Below are positions 1 through 8,307 of a DNA stretch of 64,000 bases, piece after piece. Position numbers and translations under genes: made by a program. Every line of letters starts with the position of its first letter. Position 1 is the first letter of the stretch. This stretch comes from Spirosoma terrae. Lineage in GTDB: Bacteria; Bacteroidota; Bacteroidia; Cytophagales; Spirosomataceae. The notes under the pieces are model-generated. The model was not told the DNA's origin, searched no databases, and saw nothing but the letters and a program-made list of their open reading frames with translations. Location: NCBI RefSeq assembly GCF_010435915.1, contig NZ_JAAFZH010000001.1, forward strand, positions 1,097,614 through 1,161,613, given 5' to 3'.

Positions 1-742
1 TCCACTTAGCCATAAACGTAGCCACAACGCCGTGCCGGTAAGCTATTTCGCGAACAGCGGTCTTGAACAGGATTGCTTTATCGGCCGCCCTCACTACGTC
101 ATCGTGGGTAATGGCGGCTTCGTAAACGCCTGGCCCCGTTTCGGTATGGAGACCTTCTAACGGAATATCGAATTCGCTTAACAAATCGAATAAGTCATGA
201 TAAAATGCGCTTTCGAGCGAAGGGCGCAAAATGGAGTAACCAAACATACCGGGTGTTAATGGTTCCAGATTACGAAAATCCTTCTCCTGAAGGCTCTGCG
301 GTGTTTCCCGGAAATTGAACCATTCGAACTCCTGCGCATATTCGGCATGAAAGCCCATGCTCTGGCACTGAGCCGCTATTCGTTTCAGCAACGAGCGGGG
401 GCATGCTGCCAAATCATTGCCTTCGGGCTGGCTAAAGTCCGCCAGAAAGAACGGAATGTTTTCTTCCCAGGGAATTTGGCGGAACGTAGCGAGGTCGAGC
501 CGGACCGGAGCGTCGGGATAGCCAGAGTGCCATCCCGTCGTTCGCCCATTATCGTAAGGCATATCGGACGAATCCCAGCCCCACACAACGTCGCAAAAAC
601 CGTAACTATCGGATAAGCCATCTATAAATTTTTGCCGGCCAATGATTTTACCACGTAGTATACCATCAATGTCGGCAAAAGCATATTTAATTTTCTTTAT
701 GTCGTTTTGCTCGATGAAAGAAAGAATTTCTTGTTGGTTCAT
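1..742 (-). CDS. Glutamine synthetase-family protein, N-terminal part (cut by window edge)
   Basis: The first 247 residues are visible; the gene continues beyond the left edge. I recognise the glutamine synthetase fold from the N-terminal 'DIDGILRGK' beta-grasp signature (about residues 24-32) and from 'GVVATFMAKW' at the cut, which matches the catalytic-domain ATFMxKP motif except for Trp where Pro is usual. The family joins ammonia, or an amine, to the gamma-carboxyl of glutamate using ATP. The N-terminus resembles the glutamine synthetase III / gamma-glutamyl-polyamine synthetase-like branch more than GlnA, so the substrate may not be ammonia. The start is the ATG giving MNQQEILSFIEQ. No partner gene lies upstream within 200 bp. 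Family call firm, substrate unknown. Confidence 0.85.
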   Translation of the reverse strand, partial: MNQQEILSFIEQNDIKKIKYAFADIDGILRGKIIGRQKFIDGLSDSYGFCDVVWGWDSSDMPYDNGRTTGWHSGYPDAPVRLDLATFRQIPWEENIPFFLADFSQPEGNDLAACPRSLLKRIAAQCQSMGFHAEYAQEFEWFNFRETPQSLQEKDFRNLEPLTPGMFGYSILRPSLESAFYHDLFDLLSEFDIPLEGLHTETGPGVYEAAITHDDVVRAADKAILFKTAVREIAYRHGVVATFMAKW

Positions 743-886
743 GGCGTGTTGATGGGTAATTCCAAATCGCGTCAAAGATCAGTAAATAGTTTATCCGTTA
801 ACGAATTTAGGTCAATTATGGCTCAAAAAAGCGGTAGGAATAGGGTAAGAGTGCGATTTATAAAAACTCCCCCAGTTAGACAAACA

Positions 887-918
887 AATTGGGCTGCCTT
901 ACTGAGGGCAGCCCAATT
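887..918 (-). terminator. Hairpin terminator after the nucleoside transporter
   Basis: Perfect 12-bp inverted repeat (887-898 with 907-918) and an 8-nt loop, located 36 bp past the stop of the NupC-like gene. On the minus strand it is followed by a T-rich stretch (TGTTTGTCT), which suits a rho-independent terminator of moderate strength. Confidence 0.65.
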
Positions 919-953
919 CAGAATAATGATTTGGCTAGTATGTCGAAAGGGAG

Positions 954-2195
954 TTACAAGAGCAACCCTGCCAGCGTAGCTGACATATAACTCGCTAACG
1001 TACCACATATCAGTGCCTTGAAGCCAAGGCGGGCCAGATCGCTTCGGCGGCCAGGCGCTAACTCGCCAATACCGCCTACCTGGATAGCAATCGAGCTAAA
1101 ATTCGCGAATCCACATAGGGCGAAACTCGTGATAGCAATCGTCTTGGGGTCAAGCGTTGGTTTTACTTTCACCAGTTCAAGATAGGCGACAAATTCGTTA
1201 ACAACCATTTTGGTCCCCATCAATGAACCAGCAACCTCAATATCTTTGCTGGGAACACCCATTGCCCAGGCAAATATCGAAAAGACCTTGCCCAGAAGGA
1301 AGTTCATGCTCAGGTTATCCATGCCGAAAACGTAAAAGCCTAATCGGAACAAAATACTGTCGAGCAGGGCAATCAGGGCAATAAAGCCAATCAGCATGGC
1401 TACTACGTTAAGTCCCACTTTTAGTCCTTCACTGGCTCCGGCAGCAATTGCATCCAGCAGATTGGCATGGGTCTTTTTTATTTCTACTTTGATAATTCCC
1501 TGGGTTTCCGAGACCTGGGTTTCCGGCATCACAATCTTACTGATCACCAAGGCACCGGGAGCGGCCATAATGCTGGCTGCCAGCAAATAAGGAGCCGGTA
1601 CGCCCAGTGAAATATAAACGGCCAGAACCCCACCAGCAATGCAGGCGAATGACCCTGTCATCGAAGCCAGTAGCTCAGAGTTCGTCATTCCGTTCAGATA
1701 CGGTTTGATCATGATTTGCGCTTCGACCTGCCCCACAAACGTACTCGCTACGTTGGAAAGCGCTTCGGCACCACTAACACCCATCAGCCATTTCATAGCG
1801 CGTGCCATGATAGCCACAATACGTTGCATGATGCCCAGATGGTAGAAAATATTGACCAGTACCGCTACGAAAATAATGGTTGGAACGACCTTGAAGAAGA
1901 AGATAAAATCGTTACCGGGGCCAAAGGCTTTAGCTAATACGTCGGAGCGTACCAACGATGAAAAGACAAACTCAGCACCTGTATTGGCTTTTTGAAGCAG
2001 ACGGTCAACGTAATAGCCTAAACCCTGAAAAAGCTGCTGACCAGCATCAGTTTTTAAGACAAAGACCGCTAACCCGAACTGAAGGGCAAGACCGACACCG
2101 ACTGTACGGTAATTAATTCTTTTTTTATTGTCGGAAAGGGCATAGGCAATGCCCAGAATTAATGCAATGCCTAGCAGGCCGGTAAAACGATCCAT
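954..2195 (-). CDS. Concentrative nucleoside transporter (NupC/CNT family)
   Basis: A 413-residue inner-membrane protein with alternating hydrophobic segments throughout, about the usual size for bacterial CNT proteins (around 400). The order of an N-terminal pair of helices, the 'GVSGAEALSNVASTFVGQVEA' region (about residues 140-160) with the polar residues that bind nucleoside, and a C-terminal 'ALCGFANFSSIAIQVGGIG' stretch matches the NupC nucleoside-binding and gate domains. CNT proteins import nucleosides with Na+ or H+. The ATG start has no obvious ribosome-binding site, as is common in this phylum. It stands alone between the glutamine synthetase-like gene and a hairpin that ends the Uma2 gene. 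Cation and base preference cannot be told from sequence alone. Confidence 0.93.
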   Translation of the reverse strand: MDRFTGLLGIALILGIAYALSDNKKRINYRTVGVGLALQFGLAVFVLKTDAGQQLFQGLGYYVDRLLQKANTGAEFVFSSLVRSDVLAKAFGPGNDFIFFFKVVPTIIFVAVLVNIFYHLGIMQRIVAIMARAMKWLMGVSGAEALSNVASTFVGQVEAQIMIKPYLNGMTNSELLASMTGSFACIAGGVLAVYISLGVPAPYLLAASIMAAPGALVISKIVMPETQVSETQGIIKVEIKKTHANLLDAIAAGASEGLKVGLNVVAMLIGFIALIALLDSILFRLGFYVFGMDNLSMNFLLGKVFSIFAWAMGVPSKDIEVAGSLMGTKMVVNEFVAYLELVKVKPTLDPKTIAITSFALCGFANFSSIAIQVGGIGELAPGRRSDLARLGFKALICGTLASYMSATLAGLLL

Positions 2196-2280
2196 TCAGT
2201 GAAAATACAAATACAGTTAGGTTGGCGAATATACAAAAAGAAGGCTATGAATGAGTAGCTTGTGCGGGTTAGTAAACGAT

Positions 2281-2321
2281 AAGGGGTGAAATGACAAACA
2301 TTATTCGTCATTTCACCCCTT
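2281..2321 (-). terminator. Hairpin downstream of the Uma2 gene
   Basis: Perfect 15-bp inverted repeat (2281-2295 with 2307-2321), 11-nt loop, starting 17 bp past the Uma2-family stop codon. There is no clear T-run after it on the minus strand, so it may act as an mRNA 3'-end stabiliser or a weak terminator. Confidence 0.55.
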
Positions 2322-2337
2322 ATGATGTGTAAAAAGA

Positions 2338-2916
2338 TTAGTCAACCAGCCTGGCAAGATCGAGCGAAAAGCCAGGAAGGACGTCTTCGCCCGAGAGTAA
2401 TTCCAGACCGTTAACTTCCTGCCGTTCCTGACCGGGTCGATAAATATATGTTAGTTGATTTGTTAGATCGATAAGCCAGCCTAATCGGCACCCATTAGCC
2501 ATCCAATCATCCATTTTTTCAAAGCAATCTTTCAACCGATCTGATTGCGAACGAAGTTCCAGAATGAAATCAGGGCAAATTGGAGCAAAGGTTTTACGTT
2601 GATCCAGAGTCAATGCATTCCAACGGCTCCCTTCTACTACTGCTACGTCAGGCGACATAATTGAGGTATCTGGCAATGTAAAACCGCCCGATGAATCAAA
2701 GACTTTTCCGAATTGGGCTTGTCGATTCCAAATCACAAAATCAGCATTCAGTTCTGAATTATTAGCTGCCGTTTCACTGCCTGTAATACCCATAAAAACA
2801 ATATCGCCGTTTTTTCGACGCTCAAACTTCAGGTCAGGATTGTCCTGGCAAAAGCGGAAGAACTCATCATCGTTCATCCGTAAATCTTCTGGCAAGTGTA
2901 CGCGTATCGATTCCAT
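2338..2916 (-). CDS. Uma2-family (DUF820) endonuclease-fold protein
   Basis: A 192-residue protein of the Uma2/DUF820 family, which adopts a PD-(D/E)XK nuclease fold and is greatly expanded in some Bacteroidota and cyanobacteria; its cellular role is not established. Visible signatures are 'SPDVAVVEGSRW' (the metal-binding Asp) and 'FILELRSQSD' (Glu followed by Arg-Ser-x-Ser-Asp), then 'MANGCRLGWLID'. I chose the ATG at 2916 because an AGGA sequence lies just upstream; a longer frame would begin 23 codons earlier and reach back into ppk. The gene starts 40 bp after the ppk stop and may be co-transcribed with it, though a functional link to polyphosphate is not implied. Confidence 0.85.
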   Translation of the reverse strand: MESIRVHLPEDLRMNDDEFFRFCQDNPDLKFERRKNGDIVFMGITGSETAANNSELNADFVIWNRQAQFGKVFDSSGGFTLPDTSIMSPDVAVVEGSRWNALTLDQRKTFAPICPDFILELRSQSDRLKDCFEKMDDWMANGCRLGWLIDLTNQLTYIYRPGQERQEVNGLELLSGEDVLPGFSLDLARLVD

Positions 2917-2956
2917 GTTTCCTGTAATTAAGCAATCAAAACTACGAAATTGTTTA

Positions 2957-5293
2957 CTAAATATTCGCGATAGCTCGCTCGGCACCTTCCTGATATTCTT
3001 CTTCTATTTGAGCGATTTCGGCTGGTTTGATTTCGGGGTCAAATAAGCGGGCTTGCATGGCTTCTTTTTCGGTTACGTCAAAGAAACGTTTATGAATGTT
3101 AAATGGCTCGCCACCTTCGGGGACTTCACATTTAGTAAAGTTGCCATCTTCCAGCAATTCGTAGGCATTGACGTTGTCTTTTAAATTATAATCCAGAATC
3201 AGGATTGCCAATTGTTTTACCCGTTGGTCGGCCAGAAAGAATAAGGATTCAATACGTCGGTCGAAGCTACGTACCATAACATCGGCACTGCCGCCATATA
3301 CTTTCGGATCGCCATTGTTATGGAAATAGTAAACCCGGGTATGCTCCAGAAAGTCGCCCACAATCGAACGCACTGCAATGTTCTCACTTAAACCTGCTCG
3401 CTGGGGACGTAAGCAGCAAATACCCCGAACGATGAGACGAACTGGTACGCCAGCTTGCGAGGCTTTATATAGTTCATCAATCACCAGCTTATCTTCCAGT
3501 GAGTTGACTTTAATGCAGATGCCGCTTGGCAGGCCACGTTGTGCGTTATCGGCTTCAATCTTAATCAGACGCAACAACTGCTCGCGCATGTCGCGGGGCG
3601 CTGTAATCAGATACTGATATTCGTTCGGTAAAGAATGACCGGTTATTACGTTGAAAAATTCCGAAATGTCGTGCGTATACGTTTCGTTAGTCGTTAGCAG
3701 ACCAATATCAGTATAGAGTCTCGACGTATCTTCGTTATAGTTACCCGTAGCCATATGGGCGTATCGTACTACTCGGCTGCCTTCGTTACGTACAACGAGT
3801 AACAGTTTCGTATGCGTTTTGTAACGGCTAATGCCATAAATAACAAAGCAGCCAGCCTTTTGCAGACGTTGGGCCTCGCGGATATTATTTTCTTCGTCGA
3901 AACGGGCTTTTACCTCAAACAGAACGGAAACGTGCTTCCCATTTTCAGCCGCTTTCAGTAAGGCTTCGGTAATACGTGAACGTTTGGCTAACCGATAAAC
4001 CGTTATTTTGATCGCCAGTACGTTCGGGTCTTCGGCGGCTTGCTCCAGGAGTTGAAGTACTGGTTCAAAGTTGTTATAGGGATGATGCAAGAGCAGATCG
4101 CGCTGCTTGATCACTTCGAAGATATCATCATTCTTGTCGCGGCTATACCCTATTGGTGGCACAGGTGGGTGGGTAGTAGGCATATCATCCTTAAATTCGG
4201 GATGGCCGATAATCTGCCAGAAGGCTGAGAAATCAAGCATCGTGTCGGATTCAAAGATGTTCAGATCGTCGATCTCCCAGCGCTTTTTGATCAGGTTCAT
4301 CATCCATTCAGAACCTACTTCACCTTTGCTATTGGTTTCGACTTCTACGCGAGTAACCCGGCCCAAACGACGGCTCTTAATTTTCTGCCGGACTTCATCC
4401 AGAAAGTCTACTTCATCGTCATCATTCTCGTCAAGTGTAAAATCGCCATTACGAGTTACACGGAACAGATTGAGCGATAGTATTTCGATGTTTCTATACA
4501 GTTTCTTGATATTCTGCCGGACAACCTCCGCAATAGGCAGAAACACAATCTTATCATCCCGCTCAAAAGAGAGGAAGCGGGGCAAATTAGCCGGAATCTG
4601 AACGAACGATAGTCGCTGACGATCTTCTTCGTCTTCTGAACGAAGGCTTTGGAGATTGGCTCCGTCAGGATTTTGCGTTACGACACCAAAAATGAGCACC
4701 TTAGCCAACAGAACCGGAAAGGTGTGGGTGTAGTCGTAAAGCATTGGCGTCAGCGTCGGATAAATCGCTTTGTCGAAATAGTCGGTTGCTTCGGCCTGTT
4801 CTTCAGATGTTAGCTCATTGAAGTTGACGAGTTGTAGCCCATTCTCGGCAAATAAAGGAAGCAATTGCTGAGTGAATACTTCCCGTTGATCGCGGCAGAA
4901 CTGTTGGGCGTTCGTATAAAGCGCTTTCCGGAAAGGTACTTCCCGTAGCCCGGAATAATCAACCCGCTGTTTATGGTAGTCGAGGTAATTATAGAGGCTG
5001 CCAACCCGGATCATAAAAAACTCGTCGAGGTTGGATGCCGATATAGCAAGAAATTTCAGGCGTTCCATGAGAGTTCGGTCAGTGCTACGTGCCTGATCGA
5101 GAACGCGCTCGTTGAACTTTAACCAACTTAAATCACGACTGAGGTAGTCGCTCTGATCGATAACACTGCTAACCTTTTCGCTAACTTTTGCCATTTTATC
5201 AGTTGCCGACGTAGTTTGATCCTGTTGACGGTGGGTAAACCGGGAAACGATGTTGCCCAGTATTGAACGGTTTGGATTTAGGGAATAACGCAT
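2957..5293 (-). CDS. ppk1: Polyphosphate kinase 1
   Basis: This 778-residue enzyme makes and degrades polyphosphate from the ATP gamma-phosphate. The N-terminal domain 'LSWLKFNERVLDQA' (from about residue 54) and 'SNLDEFFMIRVG' are diagnostic. The autophosphorylated histidine lies in 'KTHTKLLLVV' (His494), followed by 'HMATGNYNEDTSRLYTD' and the C-terminal phospholipase D-like halves. It is longer than the usual 690-720 residues because of about 45 extra N-terminal residues; a second ATG at 5194 (MAKVSEKV) would give a more standard length, so the true start is uncertain. It lies downstream of gyrB but is separated from it by a hairpin with a T-run, so it is probably transcribed on its own. 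Confidence 0.96.
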   Translation of the reverse strand: MRYSLNPNRSILGNIVSRFTHRQQDQTTSATDKMAKVSEKVSSVIDQSDYLSRDLSWLKFNERVLDQARSTDRTLMERLKFLAISASNLDEFFMIRVGSLYNYLDYHKQRVDYSGLREVPFRKALYTNAQQFCRDQREVFTQQLLPLFAENGLQLVNFNELTSEEQAEATDYFDKAIYPTLTPMLYDYTHTFPVLLAKVLIFGVVTQNPDGANLQSLRSEDEEDRQRLSFVQIPANLPRFLSFERDDKIVFLPIAEVVRQNIKKLYRNIEILSLNLFRVTRNGDFTLDENDDDEVDFLDEVRQKIKSRRLGRVTRVEVETNSKGEVGSEWMMNLIKKRWEIDDLNIFESDTMLDFSAFWQIIGHPEFKDDMPTTHPPVPPIGYSRDKNDDIFEVIKQRDLLLHHPYNNFEPVLQLLEQAAEDPNVLAIKITVYRLAKRSRITEALLKAAENGKHVSVLFEVKARFDEENNIREAQRLQKAGCFVIYGISRYKTHTKLLLVVRNEGSRVVRYAHMATGNYNEDTSRLYTDIGLLTTNETYTHDISEFFNVITGHSLPNEYQYLITAPRDMREQLLRLIKIEADNAQRGLPSGICIKVNSLEDKLVIDELYKASQAGVPVRLIVRGICCLRPQRAGLSENIAVRSIVGDFLEHTRVYYFHNNGDPKVYGGSADVMVRSFDRRIESLFFLADQRVKQLAILILDYNLKDNVNAYELLEDGNFTKCEVPEGGEPFNIHKRFFDVTEKEAMQARLFDPEIKPAEIAQIEEEYQEGAERAIANI

Positions 5294-5320
5294 ACTTAAA
5301 TTAAAACGTTGAAATAAAAC

Positions 5321-5345
5321 AAAAAAGCGGGCTAAAAAGCCCGCT
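5321..5345 (-). terminator. Rho-independent terminator of gyrB
   Basis: An 8-bp GC-rich stem (5326-5333 with 5338-5345), a 4-nt loop, then a run of T on the minus strand (5321-5325 read as T). It sits 17 bp past the gyrB stop codon. Confidence 0.85.
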
Positions 5346-5361
5346 CTGTGTTATCATTCGG

Positions 5362-7362
5362 TTAAACATCGACTCGGGCGTATTTCGCATTTCGTTCGAT
5401 GAAGTCGCGTCGGGGAGCGACCTCATCGCCCATCAGGGTTGAGAATACGTGATCGGCATCGGCGGCCGACTCAACCGTTACAATTTTCAGGCTACGGGTG
5501 TCCGGGTTCATCGTAGTACTCCAAAGCTGCTCGGCGTTCATTTCTCCAAGACCTTTGTACCGTTGTACGCCTACACTTTCTTCACGACCGGCGCCTGCCA
5601 ATTCTTTAACGGCTGCTTCTCGCTGGGCTTCGGTCCAGCAATACCGTTCTTCTTTCCCTTTCTTTACCAGATAGAGAGGAGGCTGAGCGATATAAATATA
5701 ACCATTATCGATCAACGCCTTCATGTTCCGATAGAACAGCGTCAGAATTAGCGTCCGGATGTGGCTTCCGTCAACGTCGGCATCAGTCATGATGATGATT
5801 TTGTGATAACGAAGCTTGTCCAGATTCATTATCGTTTCATCGTCTTTCTTTTCGAGCCGAACGCCAAGAGCTGTCCAGATATTCTTAATTTCTTCATTCT
5901 CGTAGATTTTGTGCTCCATGGCTTTCTCTACGTTCAGGATTTTACCACGTAATGGCAAAATAGCCTGGAAAGCCCGGTTACGTCCCTGTTTAGCGGTTCC
6001 ACCAGCGGAGTCTCCCTCTACGAGATAAAGCTCACATTTCTCGGGGTCCGTATCAGAGCAGTCCGCTAATTTTCCTGGAAGACCCATGCCGCCCATAAAG
6101 TCCTTCCGTTCGGTCATGATCCGTTTGTAGGCCAGGTCGGCCGCAATACGTGCCTGAGCCGACACCAGTACTTTCTTCACGATACCGGCCGCCGTCTTGG
6201 GGTTTTCTTCCAGCCAGGTTTCGAGCAGGTCGGCCATTGCCTGACTAACAGCGCTCACTACGTCCTGGTTACCCAGTTTAGTCTTGGTTTGCCCTTCAAA
6301 CTGAGGTTCCGCAACTTTTACGGAGATGACAGCCGTTAATCCTTTGCGGAAGTCTTCACCGCTGAAGGTTACTTTACCCGCGTTCTTAGGTAAAACACCG
6401 GGATTCTTATCGGCGTAATTTTTAAGTACCCGGGTCAGAGCAGAGCGGAAGCCCTGTACGTGCGTACCACCTTCATGCGTATTGATATTATTGACGTAAG
6501 ACAGTACGTTCTCTCCGGCTTCGTAGTTATACACCAGCGCAACCTGCACCGGCGTAGAGCCTTTGTCCGACTCCATGTAAACCGGCTTCATCCCATCAAG
6601 TGCTGGGCGCGTTTCGTCCAGGTACTGAACAAATTCGACCAGACCACCTTCTGAGAAGAAATCATTCTGATTGACTGGCTCGCCGTTTTCGTCCAGCTCC
6701 CGAAGGTCTTTCAGGAAAATATGGATGCCTTTGTTCAGGAAGGCTAATTCACGTAGTCGACCAGCAACAGTTTCATACCGATACACAGTCTCGGTGAAGA
6801 TACTGGCATCGGGCTTGAAATGAACGGTAGTTCCGGTGTCTTCGGCCTCTCCAATAACACGAACATCGTACTGCGGAATACCAATTTTGTATTCCTGCTC
6901 AAATACTTTGCCTTCGCGGTGAACTTCCACGCGCAGATCAGTCGACAGGGCATTGACGCAGGAAACGCCGACACCATGCAAACCGCCAGAGACTTTATAG
7001 GTATCTTTATCGAACTTACCACCGGCGTGCAGTACGGTCATAACAACCTCCAGGGCTGACTTGCCTGTTTTGGTGTTTATACCCGTCGGAATCCCCCGAC
7101 CGTTGTCCTGTACGGTGATAGAGTTATCAGGATTAATCGTTACGGTAATTTTATCGCAGTAGCCCGCCAGCGCTTCGTCAATAGAGTTATCAACGACTTC
7201 CCAGATGAGGTGATGCAAGCCGCGAATACCAACGTCGCCAATGTACATGGCAGGGCGTTTGCGAACGGCTTCCAGGCCTTCCAGAATCTGGATGTTATCG
7301 GCTCCATAATTGCCTAACGCGGTTTCAACTGGGGCTTCTGCGTCAATGATTTCGTTGGTCAT
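5362..7362 (-). CDS. gyrB: DNA gyrase subunit B
   Basis: The 666-residue ATPase subunit of gyrase, which with GyrA introduces negative supercoils. The GHKL ATPase domain shows 'EAVRKRPAMYIG', 'NSIDEALAG', 'DNGRGIP' and 'VSGGLHGVGVSCVNALS'. The Toprim domain shows 'EGDSAGG' near residue 449 and 'DADVDGSHI'. The tail 'GDEVAPRRDFIERNA' is typical of GyrB. The length suits the short Bacteroidota form without the large proteobacterial insertion. An upstream GTG would add 18 residues, but the ATG giving MTNEIIDAEAP is the natural start. ParE is the alternative; the conserved tail and the size favour GyrB. Confidence 0.94.
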   Translation of the reverse strand: MTNEIIDAEAPVETALGNYGADNIQILEGLEAVRKRPAMYIGDVGIRGLHHLIWEVVDNSIDEALAGYCDKITVTINPDNSITVQDNGRGIPTGINTKTGKSALEVVMTVLHAGGKFDKDTYKVSGGLHGVGVSCVNALSTDLRVEVHREGKVFEQEYKIGIPQYDVRVIGEAEDTGTTVHFKPDASIFTETVYRYETVAGRLRELAFLNKGIHIFLKDLRELDENGEPVNQNDFFSEGGLVEFVQYLDETRPALDGMKPVYMESDKGSTPVQVALVYNYEAGENVLSYVNNINTHEGGTHVQGFRSALTRVLKNYADKNPGVLPKNAGKVTFSGEDFRKGLTAVISVKVAEPQFEGQTKTKLGNQDVVSAVSQAMADLLETWLEENPKTAAGIVKKVLVSAQARIAADLAYKRIMTERKDFMGGMGLPGKLADCSDTDPEKCELYLVEGDSAGGTAKQGRNRAFQAILPLRGKILNVEKAMEHKIYENEEIKNIWTALGVRLEKKDDETIMNLDKLRYHKIIIMTDADVDGSHIRTLILTLFYRNMKALIDNGYIYIAQPPLYLVKKGKEERYCWTEAQREAAVKELAGAGREESVGVQRYKGLGEMNAEQLWSTTMNPDTRSLKIVTVESAADADHVFSTLMGDEVAPRRDFIERNAKYARVDV

Positions 7363-7726
7363 ATCGGAATAAGAGCGTGTCAGAAATAGTTGTTTATGGC
7401 TCAATAAACAACACACTCAGCTGAGCCTAATAGATTGTAAAAATACAAAAAATAGTTGTCTTTTCCTACCCTTTTGGATAAGATTGCCTTAATATACGCA
7501 AAATAATTTAGCCTTGCAATACAGAGAATAAGTAGTGGATTTTGATTGGCTTATGGTCTGTTTTCGCTGATTTTTTAGGCGTATTGGCTTTGGTAGCGTA
7601 GCACTCGAAATCGCTTGGGTCAGGGCTAGTAGGGGCCAGGGCGTTTTCTCGAAAAAGTATTATTCGAGAAAACGTTATGTTCGCCGTGAGTCGACGTAGA
7701 ATACAACTAGAAAAGGGGATAGAAAG
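7363..7726. other. Gene-free spacer upstream of gyrB, with a perfect palindrome
   Basis: About 360 bp with no credible coding frame. The part next to gyrB is A+T-rich and likely carries its promoter, but I could not find a clean TAnnTTTG box. The only marked structure is the 12-bp perfect inverted repeat at 7642-7674, listed separately. Confidence 0.5.
7642..7674. repeat. Perfect 12-bp inverted repeat of unknown role
   Basis: Arms 7642-7653 and 7663-7674 are perfectly complementary (CGTTTTCTCGAA against its complement) with a 9-nt loop. Neither strand has a T-run next to it and no gene ends here, so it is not an ordinary terminator. It could be an operator, a small-RNA hairpin or a remnant of a mobile element. 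Confidence 0.6.
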
Positions 7727-7760
7727 GAAAAAAAGAAGCCGGGTCGCAGAGGCCCGGCTT
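7727..7760 (-). terminator. Rho-independent terminator of the small unknown gene
   Basis: An 8-bp stem (7736-7743 with 7753-7760), GC-rich, followed on the minus strand by a T-rich run (7727-7734 read as T). It lies 24 bp past the stop of the 135-residue unknown gene. Confidence 0.8.
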
Positions 7761-7783
7761 ATGAGAATTTGATCGATGTAAGA

Positions 7784-8191
7784 CTAATCTTCCGGATAGG
7801 GGATATATACAAATCCGGCAAAATCTCCGTGTACGACAAACAGACAGCAATATTCGTCGGGGTTCTTATAGTTTTCTTTCCAAAGGTCAACTGACTCCGG
7901 ACCAATCAGCGCACGCTGAATGAATTCGTCAATGAACGAAGCTTTATAATTCCACTGATTTTCGGCCACTTCGTTAACACCGATAAGCAACTGACCCACC
8001 GGTACGTCCCGGCGCGAAGCCACAAAAACCGGGTGCTCTGAGAAGCCTCGTTTCCTGATTTGGTAGGAAGCTTCTTTCAGTTGATCGGCTACTTTCACAA
8101 AATCCGATGAAATTGCTCCCATTAACTCTTTATTTACATCGTAAGAGTTAGCGTCGTCGAGTAGTGTATTTTCGTTACTATGATTGATCAT
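7784..8191 (-). CDS. Conserved-looking small protein of unknown function
   Basis: A 135-residue acidic, soluble protein with no signal peptide and no membrane segment. I recognise no domain. Codon use matches the neighbours, the gene ends at a good terminator and it starts with ATG, so I take it as real. The central part 'PVGQLLIGVNEV' and the tail 'CCLFVVHGDFAGFVYIPYPED' look like a small alpha+beta domain. It lies downstream of alanine dehydrogenase on the same strand, separated by a heptamer-type inverted repeat, and may be part of the tsaE-ald transcript. Confidence 0.7.
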   Translation of the reverse strand: MINHSNENTLLDDANSYDVNKELMGAISSDFVKVADQLKEASYQIRKRGFSEHPVFVASRRDVPVGQLLIGVNEVAENQWNYKASFIDEFIQRALIGPESVDLWKENYKNPDEYCCLFVVHGDFAGFVYIPYPED

Positions 8192-8199
8192 GGTTCTCA

Positions 8200-8299
8200 G
8201 TTTGTCGTTTATGGTTTATCGTTTTTTGTTTATGGTGGCTGACGCGTCGGAAATTACCTTGCGTTAGCCACTATAAGCCGAAAACGATAAACCATAAAC
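8200..8299. repeat. Facing arms of tandem 7-nt units (element A)
   Basis: The left arm is five consecutive 7-mers of the form GTTTNNN (GTTTGTC, GTTTATG, GTTTATC, GTTTTTT, GTTTATG; 8200-8234). The right arm is three inverted units (CGAAAAC, GATAAAC, CATAAAC; 8279-8299). A 19-nt perfect inverted match (8207-8225 with 8281-8299) would form a hairpin in the mRNA between ald and the downstream unknown gene. Confidence 0.75.
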
Positions 8300-8307
8300 T
8301 TTATAAC

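Noticed and set aside
4107..4601. Long open frame on the plus strand opposite ppk1
   Set aside because: It lies wholly inside the strongly conserved ppk1 gene on the other strand and its translation is Ser/Arg-rich without any motif, as expected from an antisense shadow.
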